A stretch of 64,000 nt of DNA from Mycobacterium yunnanensis (GTDB taxonomy: Bacteria > Actinomycetota > Actinomycetes > Mycobacteriales > Mycobacteriaceae). The notes under the pieces are model-generated. The model was not told the origin of the DNA. It ran no database searches and was given only the letters and a program-made list of their open reading frames with translations. The stretch's first letter is position 1. Each line of letters begins with the position of its first letter. The translations under genes and the position numbers were made by a program. Shown piece after piece: positions 46,801 to 54,449 of the stretch. The stretch is taken from NCBI RefSeq assembly GCF_025823185.1, contig NZ_JACKVK010000011.1, positions 124,615-188,614 of the forward strand, written 5' to 3'.

Positions 46801-46895
46801 TGTCGTGCTCCTTAGATCTCGATGCTCCGGCATGTTGCCCAGTCTCGTGCTCGGGGATCAGCCTAGTGGTGCGCCCCTCGCGACGCGAAGGCTGG

Positions 46896-47564
46896 TCAAC
46901 GGGCGGCCAGACTCTGGTCCCGGTAGGGGTTGCCGAGCCATCGGAGGCGCATTTCCTGCAGCGAGCCGTCGGCCTCGAGGCGTTCCTGGGCGGTGACGAG
47001 CTGCGCGAGCAGGGCGTCGTCTCCCGGGGCGACGGCGATCGCGATCTCCTCACGGGACAGGCCCCGCTGCACCACGTCGACGTCGGGGGCCGACGCGACC
47101 AGGATTTCAAGGGTGGGCCCGAGGGCCACCATGGCGTCACACCCGTGTGCCGCCAGTTCGCCTGCAGCAGAGCCGAAGTCGCGGTGGTCGAAGGCGCGCA
47201 CCGTCCCGATCCGACCGGCGGCGAACAGGCCCTCGGCGAGCGACTGACCGCCCGAGCCTCGCCGCACCGCGACGGTCAGCCCGACGAGATCATCGACGGA
47301 CCGGACCGCAGGATGGCGGGCGGCGTCGACGGCGAGAGCGTGACCCGACACCAGATACGGCGGCGCGAAGACTGGCCCCTCGACGGTGACCACCTGGCCG
47401 AGGGCGCAGTCACACGCCGACGGGAAGGCGTCGACCTCGATCCGCTCGACGGGCAGCCCGAGGGCCTCCCCCAGTGCGGTGGCGAGGTCGACGTCGAGCC
47501 CGCCACCGCCAGGCATCCCGCTGAACGGCGGATCGGGCACCACGCCCACCCGAAGGAGGTCCAT
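46896..47564 (-). CDS. solute-binding protein-like protein, no signal peptide
   Basis: 222-residue protein of the family 3 solute-binding fold. It begins directly at the mature-type N-terminus (LLRVGVVPDPPFSG) and keeps the two-domain pattern: LDVDLATALGEALGLPVERI and VRSVDDLVGLTVAVRRGSGG. Such proteins normally have a signal peptide and bind amino acids for an ABC importer, but here neither signal nor importer genes are present, so a cytoplasmic role such as sensing or metabolite buffering is possible. The ATG is placed by a -10 box six bases upstream. Confidence 0.78.
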   Translation of the reverse strand: MDLLRVGVVPDPPFSGMPGGGGLDVDLATALGEALGLPVERIEVDAFPSACDCALGQVVTVEGPVFAPPYLVSGHALAVDAARHPAVRSVDDLVGLTVAVRRGSGGQSLAEGLFAAGRIGTVRAFDHRDFGSAAGELAAHGCDAMVALGPTLEILVASAPDVDVVQRGLSREEIAIAVAPGDDALLAQLVTAQERLEADGSLQEMRLRWLGNPYRDQSLAAR

Positions 47565-47570
47565 CGACCC

Positions 47571-47576
47571 ACGGTA
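47571..47576 (-). promoter_or_regulatory. -10 box for a leaderless mRNA of the solute-binding gene
   Basis: TACCGT on the minus strand, six bases (GGGTCG), then ATG 47564. Confidence 0.6.
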
Positions 47577-47659
47577 GCGGCGACACCCGATTCGACCGAA
47601 ACCGCGACCGTCGCCCCCGCGGAACGGCTACGGTCCGTTAGCTCGAGTCGGAGGTTCGG

Positions 47660-49285
47660 ATGCACGAGGGTTCCCGTCACCGCAGTTCGCACGGTGCGTC
47701 CGCGCCGGATCCCCGATTCCGGTTGGCGCTTGCCGCGCTTCTGCTCGGCGGATTCTCCGCCGGGGCGTTGGGCACCGGCGGCGTAGCCCTGGCCGACGAC
47801 GACGGAACGTCCAGCTCCTCTGGTGCGACGTCGAGCCAGTCGTCGCAGCACGACACCAAGCCCGACAAGACGGGGCCGGACAAGACCGGGCCCGACGAGA
47901 CCGGGCCGGAGAAGAGCAAGCCCGACGACACCAAGCCCAAGCCCGACAAGACCGAGCCGGACGAGAACGAGCCGGACAAGCCCAAGCCGGACACGGCCGA
48001 ACCCGACGACACCGCGCCCGACGCACCGCGCCACTCCAACGAGCATGCCCTACAGGCGAATACGGTCGCGCCCGCCAGCCCGACGCGCACACCACCGAAA
48101 CCCACCGCCGCCAAGACCACGACCCAGAAGACGTCCGAGCCGTCGGCCCCCGAACCCCCAGCCCGTGCGCTGCAGGTCGTCGCCGCCGCCGTCGCCCCGA
48201 CCGCACCGGTCGCCCCCGAACCCGCGCCGACCATCGCGCCGCGACTCGACCGGCAACTCGCCGGCTTGGCCGTCGACGTCGCCACGGTGACGGTGTCCGC
48301 CGTCCACACCGCGGCGACCGTCGTCGCCCACGCCTTCGGTCCGTCGAGCTTCCTCGGCGTGCCGTACCTGCTGGCGGTGTCGGTCGCCAACGCCGCGGCC
48401 GCCGTCGGGCGGACCCTGGTCGGAGCGTCCCCGACACCTCCCACCGGGCGGTTCGCGGTCGACTACGGCATCTTGGACGGTCTGGCCTTCTTCACCCCGA
48501 CCAGGCCACCCGCCGGCGCCAACGACTCGTCGATCACCGTCACGCCCGAGCACCCGCTGCCGGTCATCCTGCTCAACGGCACCGTCGGCACCCAGGGCGT
48601 CAACTGGTCGGTCGGTGCGCCGGTGCTGGCCAACGCGGGATACAAGGTCTACTCGTTCAACTACGGCAACATCACCGCCGACCCGAACTTCCCGGTCCAA
48701 TCACTCGGCGACATCCGGCAATCGGGCCGCGAACTCGCCGCCGAGGTCGACCGGGTGCTCGCCGAGACCGGCGCACCGAAGGTCATCCTGGTCGGACACT
48801 CCCAGGGCGGCGGCATCCTTCCGGTGTACTACGTCAACGAATTGGGCGGTGCTGCCAAGGTCTCCCAGATCATCGGCCTAGCCCCGAGCAATCACGGCAC
48901 CGACTTCAACCAGCTGAACGGGTTGACGTCCATTCCGATTCTCGGAGCGCTGTTCACCGCCGTCACCAACGCGATCGCCCCGGCGCTCCTTCAGCAGGCG
49001 GTGGGATCACCGTTCCAGCAGGAGGTCTACGGCGACGGAGACACCCGGCCCGGCGTGCTGTACACGACGATCGCCTCGGTGAACGACGAAGTGGTCACGC
49101 CCTACACCCAGCAGGCGTTGCACGGACCGGGCGTCACGAACGTCGTCCTGCAGGACCGCTATCCCGGCCTCGTCGTCGGGCACGCGAACATCTTCTTGAG
49201 CCCGCAGGTAATGGAGGCCGTGCTCGACGCGCTGGCCGCCAATCCCGCGGCCAATCCGCTGCCCTACGCGACGGTCGCCGCTTAG
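47660..49285 (+). CDS. secreted alpha/beta-hydrolase, lipase class 2-like
   Basis: 541-residue exported hydrolase. A signal peptide (hydrophobic core at about 22-40, cleavage near VALA|DDD) is followed by a low-complexity region with about ten pentapeptide repeats of the K-T-x-P-D type (67-121), a Pro/Ala linker and a helical spacer. The C-terminal hydrolase domain (about 275-540) has the nucleophile Ser381 in GHSQGG and resembles actinobacterial triacylglycerol lipases and the PE-PPE-associated hydrolases. It probably acts on lipids outside the plasma membrane. GGAGG lies before the ATG. Converges with whiA, sharing TTAG. Confidence 0.85.
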   Translation: MHEGSRHRSSHGASAPDPRFRLALAALLLGGFSAGALGTGGVALADDDGTSSSSGATSSQSSQHDTKPDKTGPDKTGPDETGPEKSKPDDTKPKPDKTEPDENEPDKPKPDTAEPDDTAPDAPRHSNEHALQANTVAPASPTRTPPKPTAAKTTTQKTSEPSAPEPPARALQVVAAAVAPTAPVAPEPAPTIAPRLDRQLAGLAVDVATVTVSAVHTAATVVAHAFGPSSFLGVPYLLAVSVANAAAAVGRTLVGASPTPPTGRFAVDYGILDGLAFFTPTRPPAGANDSSITVTPEHPLPVILLNGTVGTQGVNWSVGAPVLANAGYKVYSFNYGNITADPNFPVQSLGDIRQSGRELAAEVDRVLAETGAPKVILVGHSQGGGILPVYYVNELGGAAKVSQIIGLAPSNHGTDFNQLNGLTSIPILGALFTAVTNAIAPALLQQAVGSPFQQEVYGDGDTRPGVLYTTIASVNDEVVTPYTQQALHGPGVTNVVLQDRYPGLVVGHANIFLSPQVMEAVLDALAANPAANPLPYATVAA

Positions 49286-50259
49286 GCGTCGTCGAGCAGG
49301 TCCGGCGTCACGGCCGACTCGGTGTCGGGAATGCCGTCCTGCTTGGCCTTGCGGTCGGCCATCGACAACAGGCGCCGAATGCGGCCTGCCACGGCGTCTT
49401 TGGTCATCGGCGGCTCGGCGAGCCGGCCCAATTCCTCCAGCGACGCCTGCCGGTGCTCGACCCGAAGCCGGCCCGCGGTGGACAGGTGGTCGGGCACGGA
49501 GTCACCGAGGATGTTCAGGGCACGTTCGACCCGGGCCGCGGCCGCCACCGCGGCGCGCGCGGATCGACGCAGGTTCGCGTCGTCGAAGTTGGCGAGTCGG
49601 TTCGCAGTTGCCCGCACCTCGCGGCGCAGTCGGCGCTCCTCCCACGTCAACCGGGTGTCCTGGGCGCCCATCCGGGTCAACAGCGCACCGATGGCCTCGC
49701 CGTCGCGCACCACCACCCGGTCACTGCCGCGGACCTCCCGGGCCTTGGCACTGACGCCGAGTCGCCGGGCCGCCCCGACGAGGGCCAGCGCCGCCTCCGG
49801 GCCGGGGCAGCTGATCTCCAGCGACGACGACCGGCCCGGCTCGGTGAGCGACCCGTGCGCCAGGAACGCGCCGCGCCACGCGGCCTCCGCGTCGCCGACG
49901 CTGCCGCCGACGACCTGAGCCGGCAAACCGCGGACGGGCCTGCCCCGCAAATCCAGCAACCCGGTCTGGCGGGCCAGGGCCTCGCCGTCCTGCGCCACCC
50001 GCACCACGTATCTGGTGCCCTTGCGAATGCCACTGGCCGTCATCACGTGCACGACGGCGTTGTAGCCGTACAGGTCGTGGATGTCCTTGCGCAACCGCCG
50101 CGCGATCACCCCGAGATCCACCTCGGCCTCGACGACCACCCGGCCGCCCACGATGTGCAGGCCGCCTGCGAAGCGCAGCAGCGACGCCACCTCCGCGCGT
50201 CGCGCGCTGACCGAGTTGATGACCAATCGGCTCAGCTCGTCCTTGACCTCGGCTGTCAT
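49282..50259 (-). CDS. whiA: WhiA sporulation/division regulator
   Basis: 325-residue WhiA. N-terminal domain resembles LAGLIDADG homing endonucleases but without catalytic residues; a C-terminal helix-turn-helix (about 245-310, ANRLANFDDANLRRSARAAV...) binds DNA. WhiA regulates cell division in actinobacteria. ATG 50259 gives M. tuberculosis length (Rv1423, 325); the longer GTG 50265 adds two residues. It follows cuvA after about 14 bases in an operon with uvrC and rapZ. Confidence 0.96.
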   Translation of the reverse strand: MTAEVKDELSRLVINSVSARRAEVASLLRFAGGLHIVGGRVVVEAEVDLGVIARRLRKDIHDLYGYNAVVHVMTASGIRKGTRYVVRVAQDGEALARQTGLLDLRGRPVRGLPAQVVGGSVGDAEAAWRGAFLAHGSLTEPGRSSSLEISCPGPEAALALVGAARRLGVSAKAREVRGSDRVVVRDGEAIGALLTRMGAQDTRLTWEERRLRREVRATANRLANFDDANLRRSARAAVAAAARVERALNILGDSVPDHLSTAGRLRVEHRQASLEELGRLAEPPMTKDAVAGRIRRLLSMADRKAKQDGIPDTESAVTPDLLDDA

Positions 50260-50272
50260 CGCCACGAGCTCG

Positions 50273-51274
50273 TCACCTTTCGTCGACCGACTGGGCGGCG
50301 GCCGTCGGAGCCGGCGGCGGCGCGGGTGCGCTACCGCGCAGCCTCACCCGCTCCAGCGCCTCGGCCAACTTGGCCGGATCATGTAATGGTGTACCAGGTC
50401 TGGACACGTCGGCGAACTCAACCCGCGCCTCGAGGCTGGCTGCGGTCCGTCGAAGTTGCTCGCGTTCGCGCTCGCCGGGAACGCCCGCGGCGTCGACGAC
50501 GATGTCGTGCACGGTGAAACCTGGTGCGTGCTGCGCCAGTACGTGGATGTGGCGCTCGGCGGAGAACCCCGCCGTCTCGCCGGGCTCGGCCACCAGGTTC
50601 AGCACCAGAGCGCGCCGCGCCGTCGTCGCCTGCAGCGCCGCGGCCAGTTGCGGCACCAGCACGTGCGGGATGACGCTGGTGAACCACGACCCCGGTCCGA
50701 GCACCACCAGGTCGGCAGCCATGATCGCGTCGACGGCCTGGCGGGTGGCGGGCGGATTGCCAGGATGCAGGCGCACCCGCCGAACCTTGCCCACAGTGGT
50801 GGCGAGCGCGACCTGACCCCTGATCACCCGGCTCATCCGCGGGTCGGACTCCAGGCCCGCGACGTCGGCCTCGATCTGCAGCGCGATGGGGCACATCGGC
50901 AGCACCCGACCCTTGAGATCGAGGATGCGGCCCAATTCGTCGAGCGCGGCGACCGGGTCGGCGAGCACTTCGTTGAGCCCCGCGAGCAGCAGGTTGCCGA
51001 TGGGGTGGCCGGCCAGTGCGCCGCTGCCGCCGAAGCGATGCTGCAGGATGGTCGCCCAGAGATGTCCGTGTGGGGTGTCGGATGCCAACGCCGCCAACGC
51101 CATTCGCAGGTCACCCGGTGGCACGACGTCGAGCTCGCTGCGCAACCGACCCGACGAGCCGCCGTCGTCGGCCACCGTCACCACGGCCGTCACGTGCGGG
51201 GTCAGCCGACGCAGGGCCGACAGCGTCGCGTACAACCCGTGGCCGCCGCCCAAGGCGACTATGCGTGCGCTCAT
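50273..51274 (-). CDS. cuvA: CuvA/YvcK-type gluconeogenesis and cell-shape factor
   Basis: 333-residue CofD-like fold protein, homologue of Rv1422 and YvcK. It has the phospholipid/nucleotide-type motif VALGGGHGLYATLSALRR and the DDGGSSGRLR stretch that binds UDP-sugars in YvcK. These proteins link central carbon use to cell-wall synthesis and are often phosphorylated. The start ATG at 51274 overlaps the stop of a 26-codon mini-ORF by four bases (see below), so its translation seems coupled through the duplicated element. Confidence 0.95.
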   Translation of the reverse strand: MSARIVALGGGHGLYATLSALRRLTPHVTAVVTVADDGGSSGRLRSELDVVPPGDLRMALAALASDTPHGHLWATILQHRFGGSGALAGHPIGNLLLAGLNEVLADPVAALDELGRILDLKGRVLPMCPIALQIEADVAGLESDPRMSRVIRGQVALATTVGKVRRVRLHPGNPPATRQAVDAIMAADLVVLGPGSWFTSVIPHVLVPQLAAALQATTARRALVLNLVAEPGETAGFSAERHIHVLAQHAPGFTVHDIVVDAAGVPGEREREQLRRTAASLEARVEFADVSRPGTPLHDPAKLAEALERVRLRGSAPAPPPAPTAAAQSVDER

Positions 51275-51351
51275 GACTCGACTCCCACGCGCTCCGGTCC
51301 TCGCTCGTCCCTCGCTGCGATCCTCACGCGCGCTCGTCGTCGTGCGCTCAT
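51271..51351 (-). CDS. 26-codon mini-ORF B, coupled to cuvA
   Basis: ATG 51351 to TGA 51273-51271 encodes 26 residues rich in Arg (MSARRRARVRIAARDERG...). The first four residues equal the CuvA N-terminus, because the repeat unit carries a copy of its start. The stop overlaps the cuvA ATG by four bases and the start overlaps mini-ORF A by four. It may not make a useful peptide, but would keep ribosomes moving into cuvA. No ribosome site of its own. Confidence 0.45.
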   Translation of the reverse strand: MSARRRARVRIAARDERGPERVGVES

Positions 51352-51428
51352 GACTCGACTCCCACGCGCTCCGGTCCTCGCTCGTCCCTCGCTGCGATCC
51401 TCACGCGCGCTCGTCGTCGTGCGCTCAT
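51348..51428 (-). CDS. 26-codon mini-ORF A, coupled to rapZ
   Basis: ATG 51428 to TGA 51350-51348, identical in sequence to mini-ORF B. The ATG overlaps the rapZ stop (AATGA), so ribosomes finishing rapZ can restart here. With mini-ORF B it forms an unbroken chain of ATGA junctions from rapZ to cuvA. Confidence 0.45.
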   Translation of the reverse strand: MSARRRARVRIAARDERGPERVGVES

Positions 51429-52330
51429 TCGCGACCCAGATCCCGATGCAGCACCCGCACCGTCAGATCGCCGTCGCCGTCGAGACGCCCGGCGAGGGCT
51501 TCGGCGATCGCCACGCTGCGATGCTTACCGCCCGTGCATCCGATCGCGACGGTCATGTAGCGCTTGCCCTCCCTGCGGTATCCGTCGATGACGACGTCCA
51601 GAAGCCGATGGTAGGTGTCGATGAAGTCCGCCGCCCCCGGTTGGCCGAGGACGTAATCCCGAACGGCCGGGTGCTGACCGGTGTGTGGGCGCAACTCGTC
51701 GACCCAGTGCGGGTTGGGCAGGAAGCGGACGTCCATCACGGTGTCGGCGTCCATCGGCAGACCGTACTTGTAGCCGAAGGACTCCACGGTCACGTTGGTG
51801 TGGGCCACCGTCTCGGCGGCGAACGCGCGCTCGATGGTCTCGCGCAGGGCGGGCACCGGCAGAGACGTGGTGTCGATCACCAGGTCGGCTGCGGCCCTGA
51901 TGGGCGCCAGCAACGCGCGCTCCGCGGAAATGCCTTCGGCCAGAGTCTGATTGCCCTGCAGTGGATGGCTGCGACGGTTCTGCTCGTAGCGGCGCACCAG
52001 GATGCTGTCGGAGGCTTCGAGGAACAGCACCCGGGGAGTGATGCCCCGGTCGGCGAGGTCGTGGCGTACCCACTCCAGGTCGCCGGTGAATCCCCGGGAG
52101 CGCACGTCCATCACCACGGCCAGCTGGGTGATGCGCGATCCGGCGGCCAAGCCCAGCTCGACCATCCTGGCGATCAGCTCGGGCGGCAGGTTGTCGGCGA
52201 CGTACCAGCCGAGGTCTTCGAGCACCTTGGCCGCCGTGCCGCGGCCAGCCCCCGACAGCCCGGTGACGAGGACGACGTCGATCCCGGCCGCCGGCAGCTC
52301 GTCGCCGTGGCCCTCGCGCAGGTCGGTCAT
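51425..52330 (-). CDS. rapZ: RNase adapter protein RapZ
   Basis: 301-residue RapZ with an N-terminal P-loop ATPase-like part (LVTGLSGAGRGTAAKVL) and a C-terminal part containing GCTGGKHRSVAIAEAL, which binds RNA/glucosamine-phosphate signals in enterobacteria. Its partner in actinobacteria is unclear. Homologue of Rv1421. ATG 52330 overlaps the uvrC stop by four bases. Confidence 0.95.
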   Translation of the reverse strand: MTDLREGHGDELPAAGIDVVLVTGLSGAGRGTAAKVLEDLGWYVADNLPPELIARMVELGLAAGSRITQLAVVMDVRSRGFTGDLEWVRHDLADRGITPRVLFLEASDSILVRRYEQNRRSHPLQGNQTLAEGISAERALLAPIRAAADLVIDTTSLPVPALRETIERAFAAETVAHTNVTVESFGYKYGLPMDADTVMDVRFLPNPHWVDELRPHTGQHPAVRDYVLGQPGAADFIDTYHRLLDVVIDGYRREGKRYMTVAIGCTGGKHRSVAIAEALAGRLDGDGDLTVRVLHRDLGRE

Positions 52331-54399
52331 GCGCGATCCGCCTCCAGCTGCTCGCTCGTCGTCATCCCCTGGCCCGTCGTCGACTCGTCCTTGATCGTAG
52401 GCACGCCGAGTGCCTCGAGCACTGCGTTCGCGGTGGCCACCCCGATTCCCGGTACCGCGGTGATCTCTTCGACGCTGGCGTCCTTCAACCGGGCCACCGA
52501 CCCGAAGTGTGTCACCAACGCCTTGCGCCTGTGCTCCCCCAGTCCCCGCACGGAGTCTAGTGCCGACGCCGTCATCCGCTTCGACCGCTTGCTCCGGTGG
52601 TAGGTGATCGCGAAGCGGTGCGCTTCGTCGCGCACTCGCTGCAGCAGGTAGAGCCCGTCACTGTTGCGCGGCATGATCACCGGGTCCTCCTGGCCGGGCA
52701 CCCACACCTCCTCGAGCCGCTTCGCCAGACCGATGACGGCCACGTCGGAGACGCCGAGCTCCTCGAGGACGGCGGCGGCGGCGTTCACCTGCGGGCCGCC
52801 ACCGTCGACGACGAACAGGTTGGGCGGATACGCGAATCGCCTGGCTTTGCCGTCCTCGACGACGGGCGCCTGCGCGTCGGCGACGTGCCGGGCGAAGCGG
52901 CGCCGCGTCACCTCCGCGATCGAGGCGACGTCGTCGGAGCGACCGTCGCCCGCCGCCTCGCGGATGGCGTAGTGCCGGTAGTCGGACTTGCGGGGCAGCC
53001 CGTCTTCGAACACCACCAGCGACGCCACCACGTCGGTGCCCTGGACGTGGCTGATGTCCACGCACTCGATGCGCAGCGGGGCCTCGGTGAGCCCGAGGAA
53101 CTCCTGAATGCTCTGCAGCGCCTCGGATCTGGCGTTGAAGTCGCCGGCCCGCTTGAGCTTGTGCTGGGTCAGCTGGTCCTTGGCGTTGCGGTAGACGGTC
53201 TCGGCCAGTGCGCGCTTGTCCCCGCGGGCCGGCACCCGCAATTGCACATTGGACCCGCGCAGCCCACTGAGCCAGGCCGCGAGCTCGTCGGCGTTGTCGG
53301 GCAGCACCGGCACCAGGACCTGGCGAGGCACCAGGTTCGTGGCCTCTTCCGCTCCGGCGCTGCCGGTGTCGCTGAGCTCGGCCTGGTCGCCGTAGAACTG
53401 GGTCAGGAACTGTTCGACGAGGACCTTCAGGCCCGACTCCGCCGACGCGGCGCCGTCACCCGCCTCCGGCCCTGCAACATTGGTCGCCTCCGGCCCTGCA
53501 ACATTGGTCGCCTCCGGCTCCGTCGACTTCTCGACGACCCACCCCCGCTGGCCCCGCACCCGCCCGCCACGGACGTGGAACACCTGAACGGCGGCCTCGA
53601 GTTCGTCGGCGGCGAAGGCCACCACGTCGGCGTCGGTGCCGTCACCGAAGACGACGGTTTGCTTCTCCAGGGCCCGCTTGAGTGCGCCGAGGTTGTCGCG
53701 CAACCGCGCGGCCCGCTCGAAGTCGAGCTGTTCGGCGGCGGCGTTCATCTGCTGTTCCATGTCGCGAGCCAGGCGGTCGGTCTTGCCGGCCAGGAAGTCG
53801 CAGAAGTCCAGCACGATCCGCCGGTGCTCCTCGGCACTGACCCGGCCGACACATGGCGCCGAACACTTGTCGATGTATCCCAGCAGACAGGGCCGACCAA
53901 TCTGGTTGTGCCGCTTGAACACCCCTGCCGAGCAGGTGCGGGCCGGGAACACCCGGGTCAACAGGTCGAGGGTCTCCCTGATGGCCCAGGCGTGCGAGTA
54001 GGGACCGAAGTAACGCACGCCCTTACGGCGCGGTCCGCGGTAGACGAACAGCCGCGGATACTCCTCGTTGAGCGTCACCGCCAGCACGGGATAGGACTTG
54101 TCGTCGCGGTAGCGGATGTTGAACCGCGGATCGAATTCCTTGATCCAGTTGTATTCCAGCTGCAGCGCCTCGACCTCGGTGCCGACGACGGTCCACTCGA
54201 CGCTGCCCGCGGTGGTCACCATCTGCCGGGTGCGTGGGGCCAGCCCGGAGAGGTCGGCGAAGTAGGAGTTCAAGCGGCTGCGCAGGCTCTTGGCCTTGCC
54301 GACGTAGATGACCCTGCCGTGCGGATCGCGAAACCGGTAGACGCCAGGCTCGACGGGAATCGAGCCCGGGGCCGGCCGGTAGGTCGCTGGATCGGGCAC
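52327..54399 (-). CDS. uvrC: excinuclease ABC subunit C
   Basis: 690-residue UvrC, the nuclease subunit of nucleotide excision repair. GIY-YIG domain at the N-terminus (GVYRFRD..GRVIYVGKAKSL), central UvrB-binding helix, C-terminal RNase H-like domain with VDGGGPQVNAAAAVL and two helix-hairpin-helix motifs. M. tuberculosis UvrC has 646 residues; the extra length lies partly in a linker with a tandem duplication (about residues 297-313). The GTG at 54399 fits a leaderless promoter. First gene of uvrC-rapZ-cuvA-whiA. Confidence 0.96.
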   Translation of the reverse strand: MPDPATYRPAPGSIPVEPGVYRFRDPHGRVIYVGKAKSLRSRLNSYFADLSGLAPRTRQMVTTAGSVEWTVVGTEVEALQLEYNWIKEFDPRFNIRYRDDKSYPVLAVTLNEEYPRLFVYRGPRRKGVRYFGPYSHAWAIRETLDLLTRVFPARTCSAGVFKRHNQIGRPCLLGYIDKCSAPCVGRVSAEEHRRIVLDFCDFLAGKTDRLARDMEQQMNAAAEQLDFERAARLRDNLGALKRALEKQTVVFGDGTDADVVAFAADELEAAVQVFHVRGGRVRGQRGWVVEKSTEPEATNVAGPEATNVAGPEAGDGAASAESGLKVLVEQFLTQFYGDQAELSDTGSAGAEEATNLVPRQVLVPVLPDNADELAAWLSGLRGSNVQLRVPARGDKRALAETVYRNAKDQLTQHKLKRAGDFNARSEALQSIQEFLGLTEAPLRIECVDISHVQGTDVVASLVVFEDGLPRKSDYRHYAIREAAGDGRSDDVASIAEVTRRRFARHVADAQAPVVEDGKARRFAYPPNLFVVDGGGPQVNAAAAVLEELGVSDVAVIGLAKRLEEVWVPGQEDPVIMPRNSDGLYLLQRVRDEAHRFAITYHRSKRSKRMTASALDSVRGLGEHRRKALVTHFGSVARLKDASVEEITAVPGIGVATANAVLEALGVPTIKDESTTGQGMTTSEQLEADRA
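53462..53520. repeat. 24-bp tandem repeat inside uvrC
   Basis: Two identical 24-base units (53462-53485, 53486-53509) plus 10 bases of a third. The unit encodes eight residues (PEATNVAG) in the linker before the C-terminal nuclease domain, and copy change keeps the frame. Confidence 0.95.
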
Positions 54400-54405
54400 G
54401 GGTCC

Positions 54406-54411
54406 AGATTA
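54406..54411 (-). promoter_or_regulatory. -10 box for a leaderless uvrC mRNA
   Basis: TAATCT, six bases (GGACCC), then the GTG at 54399. This separates uvrC expression from the MurD-like gene only 50 bases upstream. Confidence 0.65.
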
Positions 54412-54449
54412 GTTCGCCTGCCGACAGCCCGACGCCAGGCTTCGGTCGG

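Larger units (their letters stand above)
51265..51428. repeat. 77-bp perfect tandem repeat between rapZ and cuvA
   Basis: Two identical 77-base units (51265-51341, 51342-51418) and the first 10 bases of a third (51419-51428). Each unit carries one ATGA junction, so the duplication adds one complete mini-ORF without breaking the stop/start chain. Confidence 0.97.
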
